A DNA stretch of 64,000 bases, from the NCBI GenBank assembly GCA_018389105.1, contig JACATO010002205.1:124001-188000 (forward strand), in the 5' to 3' direction. Each line of letters begins with the position of its first letter. Position 1 is the stretch's first letter. The position numbers and the translations under genes were made by a program. The stretch is from Nautilus pompilius. Taxonomy: Eukaryota > Mollusca > Cephalopoda > Nautilida > Nautilidae. Shown here piece by piece: positions 12,590 to 22,724 of this stretch. The notes beneath the pieces were generated by a model, which searched no databases, was not told the DNA's origin, and saw only the letters and a list, made by a program, of their open reading frames with translations.

Positions 12590-13260
12590 ATTGTATTTAT
12601 CTTAATTGTAGATTTGGTGGCGGCGATGGCTGGTATTTTATCGAGCTTCCAGCAAGGGACCAACTCGACTGGTGGCCTTTGCGGATAAGAAAAATGGCAG
12701 GGAGGGTAAATCTGAATGCTGCATTCCAGTCCATGCTGTCCAGTCGGTGGTCCGGCTCTCCAGTAAAGTCAGGAAATTTGCTATTGCTGTGATTACCAAA
12801 GATGTTCAATCCTGGAACTTTTCTTGTGAGACAGGTAGGAATAGCCAGAACATTTGAGGCATCTCTCATCTTAGCATAAACCTGTTTTGGTGGTCATTTC
12901 CTGTCATCCATCATCGGGGTTAGTCCTGAGAAAAACTGCTTTTGATGTGTAGATGTTGGAGATGGCGGCTCCATCTGTGATCAGTGTTTCTCCAGTAGTA
13001 CACAAGCTGGTCTCAAGCTTTGTCACCTGTTAGTTGCTCATTGGTGTTTTCACGGACTGTCACCTGGACACGGTCCAGTAAAATGTTTCTTTTGGGGATA
13101 ATTAGAACTGCTCATTGGAGCGACAGTCTCCTAATGATCACACGTCTACATGATATGCTGACGACTTAAAGTGTTTTACTTCCCAAGGGCACAGAAGATA
13201 AAGTACCCAGGCTCTCGCACTGATTGAAGTGTCAGTGCTCTGGTATCAGTTAGTGTTTTT
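12590..13260. other. GC-richer patch, possibly decayed repeat
   Basis: Open frames of 60-90 codons occur on both strands at 12,597-12,869, and moderately GC-rich sequence continues to about 13,250. On the - strand broken open pieces follow each other over about 600 bp, as in an old transposon ORF. No motif could be assigned. I do not call a gene. Confidence 0.3.
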
Positions 13261-13261
13261 C

Positions 13262-14150
13262 TATAACTAGCAGATATGCCCAGCGTTACTCCACTGGGAA
13301 AAATTGTGAATTGACAACGAAAACGAGTACAAAAAAACGTATTTCAAAACTTTTATTTTCCTAAAAAAAACAAACAACACAGCATAATGCATATGCATAC
13401 AAACACTAATATTACAAATAAAACGATTACATCAAAGAGCCTTTTGGTAAACTGTTCCTGGTGTATTTCTGAGTTGTCGAGATTCACACTGTTCAGGTAT
13501 CTCCCCAGCCTTGCAGCTGTGGTGGATTCTTTGTTTCTTTATTGTTGAGACTCCTACTGCTCCAGTGTTTGGTCTGCTCACTGCAGAGCCCACTCTCTTT
13601 GTGGATGTCTTGGGCTTTTAGAGGCTGGACTTCTTAGGTTTTGGCAATGTGGGAGGTGATCCGTAGGGCAAACAAACAGATAAAGTCTGGAGTGTAGATA
13701 TACATATATTATGTTTTGAAGTGAAAAATTAGTCTCATCAGTCAAAGAGATTAAGGACGTGATTCTGCACATGTGCTGACTTACCTTTTGGAGTTCAGTA
13801 GTTCTGATGTGATTGACTGACTGACCTGGGCCTGAGGTTAATTGGCTGGAAAGCTTCAGATCGATCGGTCAGAGTGTTAAGAAGACAGTTCTGTGCATGT
13901 GCAGTTACGCCTTCTGGGATCACAGTCTGCCATATCTCCAACCGAGGATAGTGAGCTTTCATCCTACAGTGAGGATTAAGGGGATAGTTCCATACATGTA
14001 CAGATTCATGCACACAGGAGGCCCAAAACCAGGTAACCCGTGCTTACCAGGTCTGGTTTGATCTGTGTCAACTTTGGTGGCAATCAGCCCAGTAGTTTGG
14101 GTGAAATTGGCTTTCCCACAAACACACAGAAAGTGACTTTGGTTTGAGAT
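13262..14150. repeat. Unclassified 0.9-kb interspersed repeat with degenerate internal units
   Basis: The block begins with ATGCCCAGCGTTACTC and ends with a phrase about a 'ggtggcaatcagcccagtag' type segment and CACAAACACACAG. I recall similar phrases at the ends of invertebrate interspersed repeats. Inside, a unit of the form TTAAG...TTCTGCACATGTGC occurs three times (about 13,750, 13,877 and 13,975) with drifted spacing of about 127 and 98 bp. No coding frame is seen. The class is not determined. Confidence 0.4.
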
Positions 14151-14924
14151 AAAGCATCACCAAAATCTTTCGGGTTGTAACTGAGCTTAGAATAGGTTCA
14201 GTTTGATTCTCTCCTTTTTTTTAATGGAAACGTGGAATTTTTTTTTATGCATGTGCAACTGGCAATCAGATGAGATTGAACTTCTGTGATGTAGCAGATG
14301 TGGGAAGCTAGTTGTGGTGCGTGTGAGATGCACTCAGTCTTGTGTAATCATCAGCAGAGTCAATACCCTTTGCCCTGGACTCAAGTTTGCCACAGTGCAC
14401 TAGCTGTTTGTGTCTGGGTCACATTGAGAGCGAGTTCTTTTAGCGGAAATCCAGTAACAAAAAGCAAAAATATGCCATCATGTACTCACATACTTTAGGT
14501 ATGACAAGGTCACCAGTTAATGTCTAATGAGATGGCATACATACAAAGAAGGGACAGAAAGGAAATCTGAGTGCAGTGATTAAGAGTGGGGGATTCTCTC
14601 CTAATCTTTCTTTTGTAGGAAGTAAAGCATATTAAATACAGAAGGCTCTCGAGCTTAAAAGGCTGCAAGCGCTTCTTTATCTGAAAATACTGCTCTACAT
14701 CATTAATAATCACTGTACCGACTGGAATGTGACCCCTTTCTTTTCTGTAGTAACTTCATAAAACAATTTTATTTGCTCTCTATTTTTTTTTTTTGCATCC
14801 ACAGTCAACAGAAACAAGCTCGAGGCTGAGATAAGGTTCCCCCCCCCCACCTTTCAGTACACAATATACACCGAACTGAGCAAACTCGTCGTTCTTGTGT
14901 GTGTGAAAATAACAGCCTTCTTAG

Positions 14925-15115
14925 TTTATCAGTCGGCCCATTATCGTCAATGCGCTCTCTCTCTCTCTGCAATAATCCTGCTGCGAAATTCTATGGGCGC
15001 GGATAACTGTCTTTGGGATGGGATGAGAGCACATCATCTTCTACAGCGCCCGCGCCCCGAAAACTTTTAGAAAATCCCGCGGATTGTTAGCGACACCACC
15101 ACAGCGTTTCCATGC
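14925..15115 (+). promoter_or_regulatory. CpG-rich patch before DOK-like exons, candidate promoter
   Basis: This block is rich in CpG and GC (GGGCGCGG, CGCCCGCGCCCC, CCCGCGG) in an otherwise CpG-poor region. It includes a (CT)n run and lies just upstream of the first exon found for the DOK-like gene. This composition is what an animal promoter or first non-coding exon would show. No TATA box or initiator could be placed. It could also be an unrelated GC-rich repeat. If it is a promoter, a transcript from here would start downstream of any PH-encoding exons. Confidence 0.3.
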
Positions 15116-15164
15116 ACACAAAAGAAACAAAACAATAAAAAAATGTTGTGAAATGTTATTACAG

Positions 15165-15311
15165 TGGATATTTTGTTATTTCAAGATGGTGATGCTGAGG
15201 ACTGGTTAAATGCGGTGTTGCTTGAAAAGCAAAAGAAAGGAGTCTGTCAGTTTTTTTCAACCCCAGATATCGCTCATCAGTTTCCACTGAACTTGAAAGC
15301 TGATAGCTATG
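15165..15311 (+). CDS. DOK-like gene, first recovered exon (end of PH-like domain)
   Basis: The acceptor is TTATTACAG at 15,156-15,164 and the donor is G/GTAAGT at 15,311/15,312. The exon starts with the last two bases of a split codon (TG) and ends with the first base of an Asp codon. In frame, a stop (TGA) occurs just upstream of the acceptor, so this exon must be spliced to something earlier. The AEDWLNAV helix suggests the C-terminal helix of a PH domain. The rest is the linker to the PTB domain. If the upstream exon ends in A, the split codon would be ATG and could be a start. Confidence 0.8.
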
Positions 15312-18300
15312 GTAAGTACAGTGCACATAATCTGACAATTTAAATCTCTCAAACCTTGGGTTAAGACAGCCAAAGGATGGTAATCACATTTAAATAAAAT
15401 TTAAAAATGATCCTTATAAATAGCCAATTAGCATGAGAACTTATATTTATAGAGAGCACAATAGTCCAGTGGATATCTGTTGATGGTTCAGTAATTATTT
15501 TGTAATTTTAGTAAGGTGGTATCAGCTGCACCAACACTGGATGCTAATAGCATTAGGGAAAAGCAGACTCTCCCGATTTTGGCAGGAGTCTCCTGATTTT
15601 TAATCAATCTCCTGCCCTCCCACTTTTTTCATAAAAAAAAAGACTTATTTCTCTTGATTTTTTTAAGAACCCTCCCTATAAAATGTGAAAACAACCCGAT
15701 TTTTCGTCACCCATAGTCGACATTTCTCTAGTTTCGTATTTTGACCAATCAGAAATCAGCAAACCCGTTGTGTATGGCTCACGCTATCGTCGTCCGCCAT
15801 TTGACCCTATAGCCACCCGCCACTCCACAGCAGACACTTCCAGGTGCATCAAGGGTCTCCTCTTGACAATTCAACCCTGGATATGTTGTTGACATGTAAA
15901 TGCAACAGAACAGAGGACTGTCATCCCTACAAACCAAGTAGGACAACTTTGAAAACAGCAAAGTCCGCCTGTGTTACCTGCAATAAAGAATTAACACTTG
16001 GACATGAGTCAGAGCATGGCTGATTGCATTTCACAATTGTGACCATATGGAAATTTAGAGACAGATAATCATGAGTGTTTAAGTTTTATTTGTTCTTTGT
16101 TTACATTTTCGAGCGCTTCGCGACTCAGATTGCCAGAGTCTCCCCCCATGAAAATTTTGGAAAGTTGGCAAGTATGAAATGCCCATGAGAAAATTCCAGT
16201 AAGTAAAATTTCAGGTTAGTGCATTGATTCACAGAGCTGCTTCTAAAATTGATTTTTGAATTTTTCAAATATCTTATTGAATTTTCAGCAGATATAGTTT
16301 CAACCTATATATAAATAGAGAGTCTCTGAAAAGGAACTTGCTCATAAAGAACATTTTTAGCCAGTGTTAATTATTAGACTGGGCACTGGAGAATTTTTAC
16401 CTAGTCTGTACAAAAACCATCATAACTGTCGGTCCATTTTCATGTTATTTTTGGAGAATACTTTCATTCTCTTTATTAAAAAAAAAAAACAAAACAGGTA
16501 CACGGTATCCTCCTCAACTACGTTTTCTCATTCTATCTTGGTTGATGAAACTGTTGTCTGGAGATTTTCTACACATCACATTTATGGTTACTAGGTGTAT
16601 GAAATAAACACCTGGTTACCAGAATTATTGACCGCAAGAAAATGTTTTTAACATGCACACTGTGAAGAAATTTTTTTCCTTTAGATAAACAATAATAATA
16701 ATTAAAAAATTCTATTACTGACCATTTTCTGTAAATTTATATTGAGTCCTTAATTTTGCATATTTTTTAAAGACAGGTAGCTTTAAATTAACATATATAT
16801 ACTTTCTATAAAACTTAGAGATATTTTGTTTTCTATGCTGTACAACTTTGTTTTTCAAATAAAATCAATTAACTACTTTAGAAGTTCACTTTTGTTTGTT
16901 TTCTGTCATTTTAGGGGGAATAGAATTACTGTCTTTTTTATGTTACTGCAGATATTTATCCAGTCCGACCAATGGCCAATACCAGACTTGGAGGTTTCCA
17001 CGGTGAATGTCTCATGTTGCTAACTGCTGAAACAGTCCACGTCCTGGATGCACAGAAACCATCTTTTCAGCTGGTCAGTTGGGAAATTAAAAAATTGAGA
17101 AAGTTTGGAATGAAGGGAAGGCAGATTCTGCTGCAAGCAGGACGGTAATGTCATGAAATTGATTCTGTCCACATTTTTTTTTTTGACTACGTTTACAAGG
17201 CATTTGTATAACAATAATTAAGATGGAAAATGCTGTGTAAAAGCTTAATTTTTGTTCACTAAGCTAGTGAAAATGACTTTTTCCTTTGATACTTACAAAT
17301 GAAGGAAAATGGTATGCATGGATGTTTAAATAATTTAAAAACTGTATACATACTAATGACCTGAAACAAAGAGAGAGGATGTTGTTTCATAGTAAAATTA
17401 CCATATCGTCTGAAGCACATTGTTTGGTCATAATTAAAAGCCCAAAGCTGCAGAACTCAACAAAACAGGTTTTTCTGATCTGGTAGTTAGTTCACCATAT
17501 GCACATTTATGGGATCACTGGCTTAACAAACTGCTATTTCACTTTTTGCTACTAATTCAGATGTAGGTACTGCAGATTTTAAAATGATTCCCCCCACCAA
17601 AACTTCAGTCTAGACCATATTAATGTTCCAACAGTGAATTAGAGGTGCCAAGATCATGTCTGCATATCCAGATCTTTATGTCGTCTACAGGGGGCCCTGT
17701 GAACTCCCTCGACAATGTTTTTTTTTTTTTTTTTTTTGGGACACATCCTAATAAATCCAACAATAGACGCCACAGTGTCATGTGATCATGTAGCCAGCTA
17801 TCATTTGACACTGGGTTTTCTTTTACACAAAGTCAAGCCAAGCTTAGTCACAATTATTCTGGACATGGCTTCTAAGCAAAAGGGCAACATTTTCTGGATT
17901 GTTACATACAGTAAAATTTTAAACTACTACAACTGGTAACTGTCATGTAATCATCAACTCATAGCAATTTCGGCCGTGATAAATGTCATAGTTTCAGTGA
18001 ACCTACCCCTTTAAAAAAAAATCCTGGATCTGTTCCCGCTCTATTTGTGACAGAGAACCCATTCTTGGTTCATGAGGTCTCCTTCCCAGTTTGATTTTTC
18101 TGGATCTAAATGAACTCAAATATTTGTTTTAATTATGAAAATTTTCATTCTGCTGATTTTATTTGCCTCAGGAGATGCGGAATAGATGAAGGGGACTTTG
18201 TTTTCACCAGTACTTACTCTGACGAGATATATGACAAACTTCGACAGCATGCACATGTCCTGGCTGGATCATTAGTTCTTCACTCAAAATCTCACTCTGA

Positions 18301-19476
18301 TTCCTGTTTGTCATTGGTAAGTACTGTACCTGTCTTATTATCAGTCATGTTTAGTTACATGAATGTATGGTAGTTCTACTTCAACACAGGCTATGGGAGA
18401 TAACCAACTAATTTCAACATTCATAGCAGTACTCTTTAATTAGCGACATATTGTTTTGTAGCTTCTGCTCTCTCTCTCTCTTTTGATATGTGGCAGATTT
18501 TTAAAAATCAAGGCTTTTCTGTAAATTTGGAAAAGCAATTTTATGTACAGAGAAGATGTATGCAATCTGAAAAGAGTTCAGAGAGAGATTGTCTATAGTT
18601 AGTATTTGTATGGGGTTTGTTAATTCAATTAACAGATGACAGCTTTTTTGGATACTTTACATTGCTTAGAATAAACTGAGTCCTGGTAGCAGCTATGGAG
18701 TAAAATCTATTACCATTCAGTCTTCCTGCAACAAAGTCTGCCAAGCTTATTGAGAAATCTAGTTTTCTCAGATAAAACTATATTTTATAGTGCTTGAAGA
18801 ATAATTCATTTGCACCAAACTGGGCTGATATACAGCAGTCACCAAACTAAGTTGTACATGCCAATATTCCTAATGTAGATATCATTATTTAGTATGCTAA
18901 GTCGAACAATAGGTTCATTAGAGATTTTGATCACAACTCCAGGAGGCAAGATAAAACATGATTGCTGTCTTGAAATATTTAAGTAATTCACTGATATGCA
19001 GAACAAGTCTCACTTCACATGAGTATTAATGAAAAGAACTGATCTGTTTAGAATTTCCAACCTTTTGTCTTTGTAGGCAACATTCCAGTCATTGGAAAGT
19101 GCTAACCAACCTTTGGAAAATGTGGATTCCTGTAAGTTAAAGCTAATTTTACAATTATTAAGTAAACAAAACAAAGTACTTTTTTTTTCATGAACGGATA
19201 CATCTGCTTTTTTCTCTATAGCTGTAAATGTTAGTTTATGTACTTACATAGGAGTCTTCTACCTTAAAAGACGAGAGATTTATAACACTTTTATAAATTA
19301 GGCATGCACAAAGGATGTGAAGTTGATGAGTGTTTTAAGGCCACAATGATAACCGATTAAGATATTTAAATCCTTCAACCAGGTGAAAATTAAATAATTG
19401 TACTACCTGTATTTTTCTATCTTCAGCATCAAACTGGTCCATACATGCACGTCCTCTTCCCAAGATTCCAGACTGA
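15165..19476 (+). CDS. DOK-like docking protein with PTB (IRS-type) domain, 5' end missing
   Basis: Five exons (15165-15311, 16952-17144, 18172-18316, 19077-19131, 19427-19476) have consensus GT-AG borders and join into one open frame of 195 codons plus a split first codon. Residues 1-20 (DILLFQDGDAEDWLNAVLLE) resemble the last strand and helix of a PH domain. Residues about 50-145 form an IRS-type PTB domain close to mammalian DOK proteins, including RLGGFHGECLMLL, LRKFG and QAGRRC...GDFVFTS. The two arginines known to contact phosphotyrosine in DOK/IRS PTB domains appear kept, in LRKFG and AGRRC. DOK proteins are adaptors recruited to phosphorylated receptors at the inner plasma membrane. 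The tail after the PTB domain is only about 45 residues, ends in PLPKIPD and lacks the usual tyrosine-rich region. PH exons upstream were not found. The neighbour, the ZNRF-type gene, is convergent. Confidence 0.85.
15312..16951 (+). other. DOK-like intron
   Basis: This 1.64-kb intron lies between the PH-end exon and the first PTB exon. It contains the inverted-repeat element at 15.56-16.19 kb. The rest is AT-rich with no exon seen. Confidence 0.75.
15560..16185. mobile_element. Non-autonomous DNA element with inverted ends
   Basis: The left end (GACTCTCCCGATTTTGGCAG...GGAGTCTCCTG, from about 15,568) and the reverse complement of the right end (CATACTTGCCAACTTTCC...GGGGGAGACTCTGG, about 16,182-16,133) share a TTTCC/CTCCC-ATTTT-GGGAGACTC layout. 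This indicates long imperfect terminal inverted repeats around about 0.6 kb. The interior is GC-richer than the intron and includes a Cys-rich open piece near 15,890-16,010 (CKCNRTEDC and CVTCNKE). That might be a captured exon or a transposase zinc-finger scrap. Superfamily undetermined, hAT-like at best. No target duplication could be fixed. Confidence 0.45.
16952..17144 (+). CDS. DOK-like gene, PTB exon 1
   Basis: The acceptor is TGTTACTGCAG ending at 16,951 and the donor is CG/GTAATG. The exon gives 63 whole codons covering the first strands of the PTB domain: RLGGFHGEC, LLTAETVHVLD, SWEIKKLRKFG and ILLQAG. The pattern is the same as in DOK1-3 (glycine after Leu, G-Y/E-C-L strand, W..(L/I).+(L/F)R+(F/Y)G). 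Length and phase fit the next exon exactly. Confidence 0.9.
17145..18171 (+). other. DOK-like intron
   Basis: This intron is about 1.03 kb and AT-rich, with a poly-T run at about 17,719-17,737. The open frames inside it are short and AT-driven. No element was recognised. Confidence 0.75.
18172..18316 (+). CDS. DOK-like gene, PTB exon 2
   Basis: The acceptor is TTTGCCTCAG ending at 18,171 and the donor is TTG/GTAAGT. The 48 codons complete the PTB domain: RRCGIDEGDFVFTS is the DOK signature (AGRRC..G.G.F.F.S), followed by a C-terminal helix DEIYDKLRQHAHVLAGSL. After the helix comes a Ser/His-rich stretch. Confidence 0.9.
18317..19076 (+). other. DOK-like intron
   Basis: This 760-bp AT-rich intron carries a short (CT)n run at about 18,471-18,482. 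Nothing else was recognised. Confidence 0.7.
19077..19131 (+). CDS. DOK-like gene, tail exon 1
   Basis: The acceptor is TTTGTAG ending at 19,076 and the donor is T/GTAAGT. The 18 codons (ATFQSLESANQPLENVDS) encode a polar, probably disordered stretch. Phase joins exactly on both sides, which supports the exon despite its small size. Confidence 0.75.
19427..19476 (+). CDS. DOK-like gene, terminal coding exon
   Basis: The acceptor is CTATCTTCAG ending at 19,426. The frame gives SSNWSIHARPLPKIPD followed by TGA at 19,474-19,476. The PLPKIP end could be an SH3-type proline motif (inference). Known DOK proteins usually continue with tyrosine-containing SH2-binding sites that are absent here. An alternative longer isoform using other 3' exons cannot be excluded. 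Confidence 0.75.
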
Positions 19477-19921
19477 GTTTTCTCATTAAGTGTAAGAAGC
19501 TACAGCCTACACACACACATCTGTGGATTTTCTCAAAACAAAACAGCGGCAATCACTGCCTTTAATAATTGTACATGACTTTCCAGGTTTTCTTTTCTTC
19601 ATGACAAAAGTGAGTTAAAAACTACACAGAATAAAATTAAGCTAATGCAAAATGGGCAAACCAACATTAAAAATAAAATCATAATAATGTTGTTTTAACT
19701 AATACTTGTTGACTTAATTGATTTTTTCTCTCTATCTGATGGTCAAGACAGAAACTAGACCCAATAACTTAAAGACAGACTTAATGTGCAAAACTGCAAT
19801 TTTACAGAAAAACATATCTAGGACAAAATTAATAAAGGTAATTTTTAAAAATTTTATTTGAATGAAGCAGGTTATGTGTGATTAAATTGTTTAAGTTAAC
19901 GAGTAGTGTGGATTTAATAAA
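19477..19921 (+). terminator. DOK-like 3' UTR with candidate polyadenylation signals
   Basis: AATAAA hexamers follow the stop codon at 19,630-19,635, 19,672-19,677, 19,831-19,836 and 19,916-19,921. The first pair, 150-200 bases after the stop, is a reasonable 3' end. The cleavage site cannot be fixed from sequence alone. Confidence 0.45.
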
Positions 19922-22271
19922 ATTTTAATTCATTTTTTTAATTAAGAAAAAAAAGGTGAATATTGGCTTAATTTAAAAAGGGTTTTATATCTTACAATCC
20001 AAATTAAGCTTTATAAGACGACCCAGCTGCAGTCTAAATGCGCAACACCATTACTAACTACTACCATAGACTGTTTCTTACCATTAAGGTTCTCTTATGG
20101 ATTCCCTGCACACTTTCCCAGTCAAAGTGGTAAACTTACATTGTACAGCCAGCTAGCAAGGATGGGGAAGGTATTTTCTTCCACTTAATAGTGATATCTG
20201 TGCCTGGTTTTGTGTAGACCTGAGACTGATTATAAAATGCTGTTTCATTTATATAGAGATGATCAAGACAAAAGTTAAATAACCATTTTCCTAGTGGTTG
20301 GGTTTTGTTTTGAAAGCAAATGGTTAGATGTTTTCTTCATCTGGTAGTTTTTGAGGGAATGGCCTTGTCTGGGGATCTGTATTGTAACTTATTGTCAGAA
20401 TTTGAGGTTAGTTTTTACAGAGGGGACGTGAAACTAGGTTGGGCTTATTGGTTTCTTGTAGCATTAAAAAAAATTTTTTGTCAAGGGTAGATAACTTAGT
20501 CAGCTTATCTCCCTTACATTGATTGCACATTAAAATATCAAACGAGGACAAACTGCTACTAAAACAGAAAATGGGTTGTGGTTTTGGACCAATTTATAAT
20601 CTATTTAATCTAAACATCCCATATGCTACAACAATCATAGATATTCAAATGAAACCAGGTGGTGGGGTCTGGATACCATGTCAACCAGATTTCATTTGAA
20701 CGTCATAGAACATACAATAGGTTTTACATGCATGTAATATCTTACGCATTACATTACCTTTGTAACAGAACTCTACAAAAATGAAGTGGTTCATTTCATA
20801 TTCATTTTTTTTTTTGTTGTTGTTAAACTGAAAGTAGTTTGTTACCACGTAATAGGAGCATCTACCACAAGTTAATTTAATCAAATCTGCACACCAGTGC
20901 ATTCCAAAATTATCATTAATTCAATATGGTTTTTGTAAAAAAGTATGACAAAAATGCATAATGTGATGTACAGAATTCCCCCATTGGGAAAAATAAAATA
21001 TTGTTGATAGCTTTGTTTACAATTTACTGTTTTTACATTATCATAGAGATTATAATCAGAATAGTTCAGTTACCAGGGTGAAATTGTAAACTTTCATCAA
21101 TCTGTACAGCATGTTTGGGATCATCACTGACAAATGAGTTTTGGAAAAAAAAAAGGGGGGGAGGGCAAATTTCAAGCTGTCTTAGAAAAGGTCAAAACAT
21201 GCAGGACAATGAGTGGTCAGTGATGACAACCATGTGACGACCAGATTATGGGAAGGTCCAAACTGACAGAACTTCCTAAATACAAAGTTGCGGCCATTGT
21301 CCAGCAGAGAACAATGTTAAAAAGATGAATAATGATAGAAATACCCGAATAGCTCCATTTATTCCCCTTTCATTGAATTCTTACATTAAAGAGAAATGAA
21401 ATAAGCTTACAATGTAAGTTTGGCTATTTTATATAGATTAATGACAGGGGAGAGTAAATCAATTTAATTTCTATCCTTTGACCACTACTTTATAAAAGTT
21501 ATTTTTGTATTTCGGCAGATGATAATTTGTGCACTGCAGCCCAGTTTATAAATCCAAAAAGTAATCAAACAATTATTGCAATTAAAATGGTTAAAAACTA
21601 GTTTCACCTGGAATACATATCATTTTGTTGTCTGCACAGAACCGTGCAACCATTGTTCATACAAGTTAAGGGAGATAATTCACAAGTTTTGTCAGTATGT
21701 AACGAACTATATACATCACCTGTTGACCTACTATACAACAGGTATTTAAAGCATCTAACTACAACTGATATTAGTCAGGTATCTTCTAAAACTTGTCTAG
21801 TGGATAGGAGTTTTCTTCATTACATGCTCCACAAAATGCTTTCCATGCCATTATTTAATAATTTCAAGAATTAAATGCATTAAAACCCTTACTCCAGTTT
21901 CCTCTCTCAAGTAAAAACTGAAAGTTTTAGGACCATCCAACAGCAAAGTGAGCTGATGACGCATGATACTTACAATCCAAATCACAATCTTGGAAGGACT
22001 CTGCTACTCACCACGTAATATTCCTAGCCCCTGACAACACTGAAGCTATTTGCATTTCAAGCGGTAGCATATACTAAACAAACATCAAAGGATCTTTTTT
22101 TTTTATTGTATTCAAGATAGATAGACTGCAGTAGCTCAGATTCCCACACATATCAGAGACAATAATAATTTTTTTGAGATGTGAAAAAACAGAAATGTAA
22201 AAATCACAATTATCCACTAAAATGAGCTGTCCTATCACATCAAGAAAGTTCCCATTTATTGTCTTATTATA
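19922..22271. other. Gap between convergent genes
   Basis: I see no exon. The stretch is AT-rich, with poly-A/G runs near 21,147-21,165 and a poly-T run near 20,806-20,815. It may hold the distal 3' UTR of either gene. Confidence 0.45.
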
Positions 22272-22724
22272 CAGGGTGTCCCAAAGAAATTTATACTCTC
22301 TCATATGCTACCATTACAAAACTTTACGAGTTCCATTCAGACTGTTACAGATGACAGTACTACTGTGCAATGCAACAACACATCCCCGACATGTTTTCAA
22401 TGCACAACAGAGACGTATGGCTAGTTTTGGATGAACACTTCACTGGGAGTGGATTTGCTGCCTCCAGATCTCACAAACACCACCAGTTTGATTTTTTTCG
22501 CCTGCAGGGCATGTTGAAGGCCAAGTTGCACACAACGAAACCAGGTACTATTCACAAACTCTAACAGAGCTGTGACAACTGTCAGAAACTGCACTGCCTG
22601 TGCAGATGCCAATAGCAGACAATTTAAACACGTATTGTTGTATCGTGTTTGAGTTTTTAGCAAACAATAATGTCTGTTCACTAGGCTACAGAAAGTGTTT
22701 TATGCACATTTTTGGGACACCCTG
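22272..22724 (+). mobile_element. Mariner-like internal-deletion element with intact ends
   Basis: Both ends carry CAGGGTGTCCCAAA as perfect inverted repeats (22,272-22,285 and 22,711-22,724), flanked by TA on each side (22,270-22,271 and 22,725-22,726). That is the target duplication of the Tc1/mariner superfamily. Inside, the + strand keeps a scrap of transposase C-terminus. An LDEHFTGSG...DFFRLQGMLKAKLHTTKPGTI frame (22,370-22,564) resembles the 'P.W.PRSPDLTP.DFFLWG.LK..VY.TKP.T' end of mariner-like transposases, with the catalytic region gone. At 453 bp it could only have moved using a transposase made elsewhere. Confidence 0.8.
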
